Assembly (NCBI GenBank): GCA_001917665.1
Contig: MNEL01000031.1
Coordinates: forward strand, 10,040-74,039
Source of the DNA: Gemmatimonadetes bacterium 13_1_40CM_69_22
GTDB lineage: Bacteria; Gemmatimonadota; Gemmatimonadetes; Gemmatimonadales; GWC2-71-9
Length of the DNA: 64,000 nt
Direction of reading: 5' to 3'
Shown here piece by piece: positions 1 to 12,086 of the stretch. The first letter of the stretch is position 1; every line of letters begins with the position of its first letter. The notes beneath the pieces were generated by a model that had not been told where the DNA came from, did not search any database, and worked only from the letters and a program-made list of their open reading frames with translations. The translations under genes and the position numbers were made by a program.

Positions 1-741
1 CGTGCGGGCCAGCACGTCCCCCACGGCCATGTACCCCCACGGGTCCGACGGCTCGAGCGCGACGTAGCGCCGCAGCAGCCGCAGAGCCACCGCGGGATCA
101 TGTCGGCGCAGCTGAGCGAGACGATACGTGGCGTGGGAATTCTCGGGGTCGGCGGCGAGCACGACCGCGTATTCCTGCGCGGCGGCGGCCGCATCGCCTT
201 CCGCAAACGCCGAGTCCGCTCGGGCGAGGTGGGCCGCAACCGGGCTTCCGCTCTGCGCGACCGCGGCGCGCGTCGGCACCACCATGGCCGCGAGCACGAG
301 CACCAGGATCCGACCCACGCGTCCCCCCCGCGCCCCCCCCGCCGCGACGACCCGCCGCTCCTCGTACGGCTCGATCGCAGCGCCCCGGTCCGCCGGGCCG
401 TGGACCCACAGCCGCAACAGCTCGACGCCCAGCAGCACCGCGGCCAGGGTCCCGAGGCTGAGGGCGAATGTCACCGTGCGCAGCACGTTGCCCGGATGCG
501 CCCCCGGAGGCAGCGCCACGACGGGGTGAGCGGTGCGCAGCGCGACGCCGAGGAGCCAGCCTGTCGCCCATACGCCCCCGAGGATGCCGCCCGCGATCGC
601 CGTCTGCCCGGCAACCAGGCGCCACGTCCCCGACGCCGCGCAGCCCCGCGCTCGCCGATACGCCTCCCGCAGCGGCATCGCGAGCGCGCTCACTAGGTAG
701 AACATCCCGCCGATCCCGGTACCCGGCAGCCCGGCCGTCAT
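1..741 (-). CDS. hypothetical membrane protein with TPR-like C-terminal part (partial, runs off window start)
   Basis: Open frame on the minus strand from ATG at 741, 3 nt after the glycosyltransferase stop; translation MTAGLPGTGIGGMFYLVSALAMPLREAYRRARG...ADSAFAEGDAAAAAAQEYAVVLAADPENSHATYRLAQLRRHDP. Confidence 0.6.
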   Translation of the reverse strand, partial: MTAGLPGTGIGGMFYLVSALAMPLREAYRRARGCAASGTWRLVAGQTAIAGGILGGVWATGWLLGVALRTAHPVVALPPGAHPGNVLRTVTFALSLGTLAAVLLGVELLRLWVHGPADRGAAIEPYEERRVVAAGGARGGRVGRILVLVLAAMVVPTRAAVAQSGSPVAAHLARADSAFAEGDAAAAAQEYAVVLAADPENSHATYRLAQLRRHDPAVALRLLRRYVALEPSDPWGYMAVGDVLART

Positions 742-743
742 CG

Positions 744-2066
744 TCAGTGCCCCTTCTCGTACACGCGCAGCGAGCGACCGAGCAGCAGCTCGGCGCAGAC
801 CGCACGCAGGAAGAAGACCGCGTTGACGGTGCGCAGCACGAAGAACGCGGGGACGCTCGCCAGCGCCCGGCGGACCTCCCGCCGCCGCATTGCGCCGGCG
901 AGCACCGGAACGAGTACGGCGGGGGCGTCGATCACGTAGCCGATCAGCACCCAAGGGCTCGCGAGCACGATCGCGAGCATCGGCAGCACCACCAGGTACA
1001 CGGCCGTGGCGAGCGTCGCATCCCAAAACGCCACCGCCACCGCCGAGCGGAGATAGGGCACCGTGAGGAGGCCGCGCCAATGCAGCTTGACGTTTTGGAC
1101 GAAGCCGTGCGACCAGCGCCGTAGCTGCTTCCCCATCAGCGTGAAGCTGCGGGGCTCGATGGGGTAACACACCGCCTCGGGCACAAAACGCACCTCATGG
1201 CCCGCCTGGTACAGGCTCCAGGTCAGGTCCACGTCTTCAGCGAGGGTGCGGTTGGACCAACCCCCCTGGGCCCCGAGGATCTCCGTCCGGTACATCGAGA
1301 AGCACCCCGAGGAGATGAGCGGCTTCCCGTAGTAGTCCTGCAGCTGCTTGTAGTAGGTAAATGCGAACAGGTATTCGATGTAGCGCCCCCGCTCCCACAG
1401 GCTGCGCACCCGCTGCGGCAGCACGAATCCGCACGCCGCCGCGACGGCCGGACCGCGGAACGCCGCGAGCAGACGCTCCAGCGCGTCCGGGGCGAGGACC
1501 GTGTCGGCGTCGATGGCGACGGTGAGCGGGGTGCGGACGTAGCGGAGCCCGAAGCTTTGCGCGCCCGCCTTGGACCCCGTGTTCGTGCGCGGTCGCACGA
1601 CGGTGACCCCCAACGCGCGAGCCACGTCCCCGGTGCCGTCGGTGGAGCCGTCGTCCACGACGATGATCGCGAACGGCGGCGCCGTCTGGGCCTGGAGGCT
1701 TCTGATCGTATCCGCTACGCTCGCCGCCTCGTTATACGCGGGCACGATCACGGTCACGTCGCTGCCGGCCGCTGGTGCGTGCCGCGGCCCTACGGCCAGC
1801 GTCAGTGCCTGCGAGGCAGGGCGCTCCCGGGTCCACCGATGCTTCAGCCGCCCTGCGCTGGAAGACAAGGTCCGACTCTGCCGCCTGAGTTGTATGCCGT
1901 GGTGAATGAGTGCTGCGCGACGCCCCGGGAGACTGGAGCGGCGTTGTGGTAAAGAGGCCCCTTCGCGCGCCCGCGTAACGCGGCTGCCAGCTGGCGCGGG
2001 CTGCTGCGTCACCGCAACACCGGCCAAAGGGCGCCGCAGCCACGGGTTAGAACATGAAACCAGCAC
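744..2066 (-). CDS. family 2 glycosyltransferase (processive type); true start is probably internal
   Basis: VTVIVPAYNEAASVADTIRSLQAQ, VVDDGSTDGTG, IDADTVLAPDAL, LAEDVDLTW, LRRWSHGF motifs plus C-terminal TM segments. Confidence 0.88.
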   Translation of the reverse strand: MLVSCSNPWLRRPLAGVAVTQQPAPAGSRVTRAREGASLPQRRSSLPGRRAALIHHGIQLRRQSRTLSSSAGRLKHRWTRERPASQALTLAVGPRHAPAAGSDVTVIVPAYNEAASVADTIRSLQAQTAPPFAIIVVDDGSTDGTGDVARALGVTVVRPRTNTGSKAGAQSFGLRYVRTPLTVAIDADTVLAPDALERLLAAFRGPAVAAACGFVLPQRVRSLWERGRYIEYLFAFTYYKQLQDYYGKPLISSGCFSMYRTEILGAQGGWSNRTLAEDVDLTWSLYQAGHEVRFVPEAVCYPIEPRSFTLMGKQLRRWSHGFVQNVKLHWRGLLTVPYLRSAVAVAFWDATLATAVYLVVLPMLAIVLASPWVLIGYVIDAPAVLVPVLAGAMRRREVRRALASVPAFFVLRTVNAVFFLRAVCAELLLGRSLRVYEKGH

Positions 2067-3186
2067 GGAGGTAGAGCGCGGAGCGCTCGGGGCTCTTGGC
2101 TACCGCCAGGGACATGGTATTGGCGCGGCTGTGGTGCCAGGCGAACCAGAGCCCGCCGCCGGCAGCGGCGTGCCAGCGGTCGGACGATTCGCCTGCGACC
2201 CAGACGCGACCGGCGTCGGCGAGTCCGAGCACGCCGACGTCTCCGGCCGGAAACCGGCCGACTGCGAGCCGCAGCTCGGCGTTCGCGTATGCGCCGGACG
2301 TCCCGGCAAACCGCTGCTCCGCGTAGCCGCGGACGGTCGTCCCCCCGCCGACGTAGACCGCGTCGCCGAACGGCGCGGTGCCGCTCACGTGCGCGCCGCC
2401 TACACGGAGCGCGAGAGTCGCCGCCGGCGGGTCACCCGCCGACACGTAGGTCGATGCGTCGGCCGACACGCTGCCGAACGATTCGACCACGTCCCACCCG
2501 GCGGGGTATCCGCGGCCCTCGAGGCGGAGGTGCGTGCCGCGGGCGGGGGCGGCCGGCGCGTCGCGCGTGTCGAGCTCCAGCACGGCGCGTCCCCCGAGCT
2601 GACCGAAGTCGCCGGCACCGTAGTACGGGCCGGTGCTGCTGAGGAGGGTGCCCGCGTCAGGGTGGGTATGGGCGTACTTCACCAGCGGCCCTACCACGAG
2701 GCGGAGCCGCGGCACGAGCGGCACCGCCACTGCGGGCGCGAACAACAGCTGCGTCTGCCGCACCCGGTAGACGCTGTCGGACTGCGACGCGTCGCTCGCG
2801 TTGCCGAACCCGTAGAACCGAATGATCTCGAGCCCTGACACGCGCAGCTCGATGATGAGGATCGACGGAGCGAGCGGCTGCCGAAACGCGCCTTCGACGG
2901 CCGCGCGATAGGTGCGCGCGCTGGTCGCGTACTCGGTGCTCACGAGCAGCCGGGTGCTGGGAGGCAGCGCGCGGAACCCGTAGCGCGTGTGAAGCAGTCC
3001 GGCGCCGAGCAGGAGGCCGACATCAGGCGAGTAGCTCGCCCCGAACAGCGGGACGGTCCGGGGGCGCCAGGCGTCGTCCTGGGCGAAGGCCGTTGCCGGC
3101 AGCGAGACGCCCGCGGCGCCGAGCGCCGAGAGGGCGAGCAGCGCCGGCGCCGGTCTTGGCCGCCGCCATTTGACTATTGATCGCAA
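2047..3186 (-). CDS. outer-membrane beta-barrel protein (surface antigen/BamA-TamA barrel-like)
   Basis: Signal peptide-like ALLALSALGAAGVSLPATAFAQ, barrel-like alternating strands, GGTTVRGYAEQRF motif; start placed at TTG 3186 to avoid the divergent regulator. Confidence 0.65.
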   Translation of the reverse strand: MRSIVKWRRPRPAPALLALSALGAAGVSLPATAFAQDDAWRPRTVPLFGASYSPDVGLLLGAGLLHTRYGFRALPPSTRLLVSTEYATSARTYRAAVEGAFRQPLAPSILIIELRVSGLEIIRFYGFGNASDASQSDSVYRVRQTQLLFAPAVAVPLVPRLRLVVGPLVKYAHTHPDAGTLLSSTGPYYGAGDFGQLGGRAVLELDTRDAPAAPARGTHLRLEGRGYPAGWDVVESFGSVSADASTYVSAGDPPAATLALRVGGAHVSGTAPFGDAVYVGGGTTVRGYAEQRFAGTSGAYANAELRLAVGRFPAGDVGVLGLADAGRVWVAGESSDRWHAAAGGGLWFAWHHSRANTMSLAVAKSPERSALYLRAGFMF

Positions 3187-3213
3187 GGGACGGATACTCG
3201 ACGGGCGGAAACC

Positions 3214-3611
3214 ATGCACGTTCTGATCGCCGACGACGACCACGTCACCGTCCAGCTGCTCTCGAGCGTGCTGAAGGCGAGCGGGTTCGAGTTGACCATC
3301 GCGCGCGACGCGATGCAAGCTGTGATGATGGCCATGCGTAACCCGCCCGACGCGGTCATCTTGGACATCGGCATGCCGGGCGGGAGCGGGCTGCAGGTGC
3401 TCGAGCGTCTCAAGGCGTCGACCAAGACGAACGCGGTCCCAGTGATCGTGGTCACGGCCCTCACCGACCCCGCGCTGCCCCGCAAGGCAGCAGCCCTAGG
3501 AGCCGATGAGTTCTTCACGAAGCCCATCGCGCTCGACCGGCTCCGCAGCGCGCTGGACCGACTGCTGGGGAAGTCCCCGCCGGCGGAGCCGGGGCATGAA
3601 AGGGATCGGGA

Positions 3612-3615
<4 letters not shown>
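3214..3615 (+). CDS. single-domain response regulator (CheY-like receiver)
   Basis: MHVLIADDDHVTVQLL...VILDIGMPGGSGLQVLERLK...VIVVTAL...GADEFFTKPI. Confidence 0.9.
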
Positions 3616-6394
<2,779 letters not shown>

Positions 6395-6398
<4 letters not shown>

Positions 6399-6772
6399 TC
6401 CACGACCTTGACGTCCGCGACGAAGTACTCGGTGTCCCCGAAGCAGCTCGTCGGGAGGCCCTTGTGCTGTTGGTACACGAGCGCGACGCGCTTGCCCAGC
6501 GATTGGTTGATGCGCGCCGCGATCGAGTCGTCCCGCACGGTGAAATAGAACTTTTCCGGCATCGCCCCGGGGAGCGACACCATCGCGAGCTCGCCTTCCC
6601 AGGTCTTACAGATCCACCCCTTCTTCGAGAACTTCTGCACATACCCGGCGCGCTCGCCCGAGGAGTAGCTCCACTTCAGGGCGCTCCAGGTGTAGGCGAC
6701 GAACAGGGCGACGGGCACGAGCACGACGGCGGCGATGATGAGCTTGTACTTGCGCGTCAGGGTGAAGGTCAC
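6395..6772 (-). CDS. hypothetical membrane-anchored protein
   Basis: GTG start overlapping the upstream stop (GTGA); one TM then conserved-looking C-terminal domain WICKTWEGELAMVSLPGAMPEKFYFTVRDD. Confidence 0.65.
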
Positions 6773-7278
6773 GCCGGGAAATCTACTGTGTACGTCTCGG
6801 TGCGATAAGGCACGAACCCCCGCTGCTGATAGTTCGGCAGCGCGTGCGGGTGGTCGAGCGTGCAGGTGTGCAGCCAGACGCGGGCGGGGGCGAGCGCCCA
6901 CGCGTCGCGCACGGCGCACGAGAGCAAGTGCTTGCCGAGGCCGTGGCCGATCGCGCCCGGCGCCAGGCCGAAGTAGGCGATCTCGACGGAGTCGTCGTCG
7001 GGCACGCGCCGCAGCTCGTACCACCCGGCCAGCGCGCCGTCGCGGCGTGCGACGTAGAGCGAGATCTCGGGCTTCCCGAGGTGGGTGCGAATCTCGTCGT
7101 CCGTCCAGTCCCAGCGATCGCGCCAGTGGTACGCCTCGCCCACGGTGCGGTAGCAGTGGCGGTACAGCGCGGGCGTGGGGTGGTCCACGTGCTCGAGCAC
7201 GACATCCGGAAATTGCCCGAACGCGGACCTGAACTGGCCGCGGCTGGTCAGCTCGAGATATGTACGAGTGGCTTCCAT
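6769..7278 (-). CDS. GNAT family N-acetyltransferase
   Basis: VEIAYFGLAPGAIGHGLGKHLLSCAVRDAW...VWLHTCTLDHPHALPNYQQRGF. Confidence 0.9.
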   Translation of the reverse strand: MEATRTYLELTSRGQFRSAFGQFPDVVLEHVDHPTPALYRHCYRTVGEAYHWRDRWDWTDDEIRTHLGKPEISLYVARRDGALAGWYELRRVPDDDSVEIAYFGLAPGAIGHGLGKHLLSCAVRDAWALAPARVWLHTCTLDHPHALPNYQQRGFVPYRTETYTVDFPA

Positions 7279-7316
7279 GGAGGTAATTTTACGCCGTCCC
7301 GATACCACGAACAGCG

Positions 7317-7682
7317 ATGACTTTCAACCGCATGGGCACCGTCCCTCTGCCGCTGGCCCTGCACCTCGCGAGCTACACCGTGCTGGGGCTGTTTTGCTTT
7401 TTCGCGGGGACGCTGAACCTGATCGACCCGGTCAAGATCCCGCACGGGATCCTGTTCCTCCTGGTGTGCGGGTTCAGCTGGGGCTACGTCTTTGGCATCC
7501 TGATGGCGCGGAAGGAAGTGGTGATGCTGGGCTTCGTCGCGAGCATCGCCTGGCTGGTCGCCGCGCTCGCCGGGGCGGCGCGCTTCGGTTTCGATTGGCG
7601 CCTCACGGCGCTGCTGGTCGCGCTCGGCACGTACGGGTTGGTGACGCTCGGGATCTACCGCAAGCGCATCCTCGAGCACTGA
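7317..7682 (+). CDS. hypothetical integral membrane protein
   Basis: 121 aa with four hydrophobic segments. Confidence 0.6.
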   Translation: MTFNRMGTVPLPLALHLASYTVLGLFCFFAGTLNLIDPVKIPHGILFLLVCGFSWGYVFGILMARKEVVMLGFVASIAWLVAALAGAARFGFDWRLTALLVALGTYGLVTLGIYRKRILEH

Positions 7683-7691
7683 CGCGTCGGC

Positions 7692-9623
7692 TCACCCGAT
7701 CGCGTTCGGCGTGACGTGCTCGGGAGCGGCCGGCATCTCGACCACGAACCTGGCCCCGCCGAGCGCCGAGTCCTCGAGCCAGATCTTGCCGCCGACCTCG
7801 GTCACGACCCGCTGGCAAATCGCGAGCCCGAGGCCGGTGCCCTCGTCCGGCCCCTTGGTCGTGAAGAACGGATCGAAGATCCGGCCGCGGATCTCGACCG
7901 GGATGCCGGGCCCCGAGTCCTCGACCACGAGCCGCACCCACCCCTCGCGCGCCTGCGTCGTGAGCTGAATGACCGCGGGGTCGCGCCCCTTCACTACGTG
8001 TTCGGCGTTGGTGACGAGGTTGATGACCACCTGCTGCAGCTCTTGCCCCAGGCCCAGGACCGCCGGCGCGGCCTGGTCGAGCCGCGTGCGGAACTGCACG
8101 TTGTCCGCCCGCAACACGCGCTGCCGGATCTCGGCGACGTCGTGCACCAGGTCGTTGATCTGCACGCGGGTGGGCGTCGTGTCGGCGCGCCGCGCCAGCC
8201 GCAGTAGGCTGCGCACGATGCGCGCGGCGCGGTCCACCTCGCGCGTGATGGTCATCGCCGTGGTGTTGGTGTCGGGGTCCTTGCTCGCCCGGCCGAGCAG
8301 CTCCGCCTCCATGCGGATGGCGGCGAGGGGGTTGTTGACTTCGTGCGCCACTCCGCTGGCGATCTCGCCTACGGTGGCCAGCTTCTCGCGCGCGATCAGC
8401 TCGCGCTGGGCCCGCAGCTCGTCGGTCCGGTCGTACAGGGCCACGAGCAGGTTGTCGCGCCCCACCCCCGACAGCCCGGTAATGGTGCAGTCGCAGATGC
8501 GGCGATCCCCCACCGGCTGGGTGACGAGCACGCGCCCGTGCCACGGCGCCCCCGCCTGCGGCCGGGCGAGGACCAGGTGGAGCGAGATCTCGCTCGGTGA
8601 CAGCCCCAGCGCCTCGAGGTGGACGCCCAACGCCTGCGATTCGGTCGCGATCCCGAACAGTCGGCACCCGGCCTGGTTGAGCTGCTGCACGCGACCCTGC
8701 CGGTCGACCAGCGCGAGCGGCAGCGGGCTCGAGTCCACCATCGCGTGCGCCCGCTCGGCGGCCGCCCGGGCGCCGGTCACTGCTTCCGACAGCTCCAGCC
8801 CGCCGGCGATGTACGCCGCGACCGCCGCGAGGTATTGCAAGTCGACCAGACCGAACGCCGGCGGCGCCGCCGTTTCCGCACCCGCCTGCTCGTAGCGGAC
8901 CACTCCCACGGCTCCCGCGACACCGCTCGACGTCTTGAGCGGCGCGATCATCGCGCCCCGCGCGGTGCCGGCGGGGTTGAGCGCGGGCTGTGCGTCGGGC
9001 TCGGCGAGAATGTTGTCGGTGAGCAGCGGCTCGCCGGTGCGCACCACCCGGCCGGTCGTGCTCGTCGTCAGCCCGACCTCGAGTCCCTGGAGCTCCGCGC
9101 ATTGACCGACCGTGGCGGCGATCCGCAAGGCGTCGCCCTCCCGCTGCCGCAGCGCGACGAACGCACCCTGCGCTTCCACCAAACTCATCACGCTCTGCAA
9201 CGTGTAGCGCAGCAGCAGCTCGCGCTCCGGCGCCGCCAGCAGCCAGCGCGACAGCTCGACCAGGAACGTCCCGAGCCGCCGCTCCCGCTCCAGCCCGGCG
9301 CGGCGCGCCACCATGACCGCCAGGTGGGTCGCGATCTCCAGGGCCGAGCGCAGGGCTTCGGACGGGAAGCCGTCGGGGAGTCCCCGGAACGTGGCCTGCA
9401 CGTGGCGGCCCTCGGCGTCGTGGTAGTCGGCGATGAAGGGCTCGCCCCCCTTGGCCGTCGCTCCCGCCTGGACGGTCCCCGACTCGTTCAGGCCCTTGTA
9501 GACGAGGTGCACGCGGGCCCCGCCAACCCAGTCGCTCAGGATCGCGGTCGCCGCCTGCCAGAAAGCGCGGGTCTGCTTGGCGTTTCCGGCTTCCGTCAGG
9601 AGGCGGCGGATGGGGTCGATCAT
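7692..9623 (-). CDS. sensor histidine kinase with GAF and PAS-like regions
   Basis: GVAHEVNNPLAAIRMEAELL (H box), VINLVTNAEHVV (N box), VEDSGPGIP, FFTTKGPDEGTGLGLAICQRVV. Confidence 0.93.
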   Translation of the reverse strand: MIDPIRRLLTEAGNAKQTRAFWQAATAILSDWVGGARVHLVYKGLNESGTVQAGATAKGGEPFIADYHDAEGRHVQATFRGLPDGFPSEALRSALEIATHLAVMVARRAGLERERRLGTFLVELSRWLLAAPERELLLRYTLQSVMSLVEAQGAFVALRQREGDALRIAATVGQCAELQGLEVGLTTSTTGRVVRTGEPLLTDNILAEPDAQPALNPAGTARGAMIAPLKTSSGVAGAVGVVRYEQAGAETAAPPAFGLVDLQYLAAVAAYIAGGLELSEAVTGARAAAERAHAMVDSSPLPLALVDRQGRVQQLNQAGCRLFGIATESQALGVHLEALGLSPSEISLHLVLARPQAGAPWHGRVLVTQPVGDRRICDCTITGLSGVGRDNLLVALYDRTDELRAQRELIAREKLATVGEIASGVAHEVNNPLAAIRMEAELLGRASKDPDTNTTAMTITREVDRAARIVRSLLRLARRADTTPTRVQINDLVHDVAEIRQRVLRADNVQFRTRLDQAAPAVLGLGQELQQVVINLVTNAEHVVKGRDPAVIQLTTQAREGWVRLVVEDSGPGIPVEIRGRIFDPFFTTKGPDEGTGLGLAICQRVVTEVGGKIWLEDSALGGARFVVEMPAAPEHVTPNAIG

Positions 9624-9634
9624 GACTACAAAGT

Positions 9635-9679
9635 ACGTCGCGAATGAACGTCGCGGGAATACGTCTCGAGTAGACGTAT
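9635..9679. promoter_or_regulatory. putative operator array in divergent intergenic region (ACGT at 13-nt period plus ATACGTCT-N5-AGACGTAT)
   Basis: ACGT at 9635, 9648, 9661 and 9674; perfect 8-bp inverted repeat at 9659-9679. Confidence 0.4.
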
Positions 9680-10736
9680 GGGAACCTACGCGCGTTCACC
9701 AGATATGAGCGCTACCTTCGCCTTGCTCGCCGACCCACGCGCCGGCGATCCCAACAACGGCGGTTCGCAGACTCTCCCACCCGTCGACGCCGACCTGCTC
9801 GACGCCTACTCGCGCGCCGTCACCGGCGCGGCGGAAAAGGTCGGGCCGGCCGTGGTCAGCGTGGAGGTGCGACATCGGATCGAGCGCCGCGGTCGCCCCG
9901 CCCGTGAGCTGCCCGGCCACGGCTCCGGATTCGTTTTCACGCCGGACGGCTTCGTCCTCACGAACAGCCACGTGGTGCACGACGCCACCCGTATCGACGT
10001 AGCGTTCGCGGACGGCCGCCGGCTCCGGGCCGAGCTCGTCGGGGACGACCCGGACACCGACGTCGCGGTGATCCGCGTGGACCCCGTGTCACTCGCCATC
10101 GCCCAGCTGGGCGATTCGGGGGCGTTGCGGGTGGGGCAGCTGGTCATCGCGATCGGCAACCCGCTCGGCTTCCAGAGCACCGTCACCGCGGGCGTGGTGA
10201 GCGCGCTGGGGCGCTCGTTCCGCTCGGTCACAGGGCGCCTCATCGACGACGTCATCCAGACCGACGCCGCGCTCAACCCCGGCAACTCCGGCGGGCCGCT
10301 GGTCGATTCGCAGGGCAGGGTGGTCGGCGTCAACACGGCGGTGATCCTCCCGGCTCAGGGGATCTGCTTTGCGGTGGGAATCAACACGGCCAAGTTCGTG
10401 ACCGGTCAGCTCATCCGGCACGGGAAGATCCGGCGCGGCAGGATCGGGGTCGCGGGGCAGAACGTCTCGCTCGCGCGGCTGGTGGTACGGGCGCACGGGT
10501 TGGACGCGAAGAGCGGCGTGCTCGTGACCGGCGTGGATCGGGACAGCCCTGCAGAGCGTGCCGGAGTCAGGTCGGGCGATATCATCGTTGGCTTGGGCGG
10601 CAAGCCCGTGACGGGCATCGACGACCTGCACCGGTTGCTCGCTTCGGACCGGATCGGCGCGCACACGGCGATCGCCGTACTGCGTCAGGCCGACCGGCTC
10701 GAACTGGGGATTGTGCCGGAAGAATCGAAGCCGTAG
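9678..10736 (+). CDS. HtrA/Deg-family serine protease with PDZ domain (start possibly ATG 9705)
   Basis: GHGSGFVFTPDGFVLTNSHVV, DTDVAVIRV, QTDAALNPGNSGGPLV, C-terminal PDZ GVRSGDIIVGLGGKPV. Confidence 0.93.
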   Translation: MGTYARSPDMSATFALLADPRAGDPNNGGSQTLPPVDADLLDAYSRAVTGAAEKVGPAVVSVEVRHRIERRGRPARELPGHGSGFVFTPDGFVLTNSHVVHDATRIDVAFADGRRLRAELVGDDPDTDVAVIRVDPVSLAIAQLGDSGALRVGQLVIAIGNPLGFQSTVTAGVVSALGRSFRSVTGRLIDDVIQTDAALNPGNSGGPLVDSQGRVVGVNTAVILPAQGICFAVGINTAKFVTGQLIRHGKIRRGRIGVAGQNVSLARLVVRAHGLDAKSGVLVTGVDRDSPAERAGVRSGDIIVGLGGKPVTGIDDLHRLLASDRIGAHTAIAVLRQADRLELGIVPEESKP

Positions 10737-10763
10737 CACGCGGCCGTTACGCACCACCGTCTT

Positions 10764-12017
10764 CTAGGCTCTGATCGCTCCCGGGAAGCGCGCCGGATCG
10801 GGCGTGAATCCCGGGAAGATCGTCGCCAGATCCGTTGCACCGAGATGTCGTGCCAGGATCTCGGCGAACAGATCGCGGAAATCCGTCGTCACGGCCACAT
10901 CGCGACCCTCGAACCGGTTCGCCGGGTCGAGCCCGGGCCACTTCCCGAGCATCTTGCCCCCGTTTACCGGCCCGCCCAAGACGAGCATGGCCGTGGCATG
11001 CCCGTGGTCGGTGCCCGAGTTGCCATTCTCCCGCACCGTGCGGCCGAACTCCGACATGGTCAGCACGACGACGTCCCGCAGCTTGTCGCCCAGATCCCGT
11101 GCGAACGCGGCGAGCGCCTGGCCGAACTCCGCGAGCCGCGCCGCGAGCTGCCCTTCGCTCGACCCTTGGTTCACGTGAGTGTCCCAGCCAGTCACGTCGG
11201 CGAACGCCACCTGCAGCCCGACGTCGGCCTTGATGAGTTGGGCGATCTGCATCATCGCCTTGCCGAACCTGCCGCGCGGGTAGTCGGCACCATTGGCCGG
11301 CTGGTACTGGCCCGGGTTCACCTGCTTCAGCATTTGGACAGCCTCGAATGCCTCTTGTGAGGACGTCGAGAGCAGCCCGGTCGCCGAGCCCGCATACAGC
11401 TCTTCGAACGCGCGGGTGAGCCGGTCACGCGCCGCCGGCTGGGGTGCCCGCAGGCCGAACGCCTGCAGGTCGTCGATCGCGAGCGAAGGCGCCGAGCCCG
11501 CCAGGATGCGCGGCAGCTGCGGCCCGAAGGCCACCGCGCGGAACGGCGTGTTCTGGTGCTCGCGGTCGTGCTGGCAATAGCGGTTGAGCCAGCCGTCCGG
11601 GGTCGCCTTCGCGCCGGGGGTACCCGACTCCATGTAATCCTGGGCGTCGAAATGACTCCGCGTCGAGTCGGGCGATCCGATGGCGTGGATGGCGGCGAGA
11701 CTCCCGTTGTTCCACAGCGGCTGCAAGGCCGCGAGGCGCGGATGCAGGCCGAAGTGCCCGTCCAGGTCGACCACGTCGTGCTCCGGTACGGCGATACGCG
11801 GACGCTCGCGGTAGTACAGGGGGTCGCCGTGCGGCACGATCATGTTGAGTCCGTCCACGGCGCCGCGCTGGAAGAGGCAAACCAAAATGCGGCGGTCAGG
11901 CGGACCGGCGGTCGGGGGGACGGCGAGAGCGGCTCTGGCCAGGAAGAGGGGATCCAAGCCCAAGCTGAACAACGCCAGGCCGCCCGATTTCACGAAGACG
12001 CGTCTCGAGATTGTCAC
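10764..12017 (-). CDS. DUF1501-family protein with Tat-like signal
   Basis: SRRVFVKSGGLALFSLG N-terminus; RRILVCLFQRGAVDGLN, SEFGRTVRENGNSGTDHGHATAMLVLGGPVNGG. Confidence 0.9.
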   Translation of the reverse strand: MTISRRVFVKSGGLALFSLGLDPLFLARAALAVPPTAGPPDRRILVCLFQRGAVDGLNMIVPHGDPLYYRERPRIAVPEHDVVDLDGHFGLHPRLAALQPLWNNGSLAAIHAIGSPDSTRSHFDAQDYMESGTPGAKATPDGWLNRYCQHDREHQNTPFRAVAFGPQLPRILAGSAPSLAIDDLQAFGLRAPQPAARDRLTRAFEELYAGSATGLLSTSSQEAFEAVQMLKQVNPGQYQPANGADYPRGRFGKAMMQIAQLIKADVGLQVAFADVTGWDTHVNQGSSEGQLAARLAEFGQALAAFARDLGDKLRDVVVLTMSEFGRTVRENGNSGTDHGHATAMLVLGGPVNGGKMLGKWPGLDPANRFEGRDVAVTTDFRDLFAEILARHLGATDLATIFPGFTPDPARFPGAIRA

Positions 12018-12033
12018 TGTGGACCGCCTTTCA

Positions 12034-12086
12034 CTAACCGTCTAACCGTCTAACCGTCTAACCGTCTAACCGTCTAACCGTCTAAC
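12034..12086. repeat. tandem 8-bp repeat (CTAACCGT)x6 plus partial copy
   Basis: Six perfect consecutive copies 12034-12081, then CTAAC; intergenic between DUF1800 stop and DUF1501 start. Confidence 0.97.

Noticed and set aside
12034-12086. CRISPR-like array
   Set aside because: Direct 8-bp tandem repeat without spacers; no cas genes in the window
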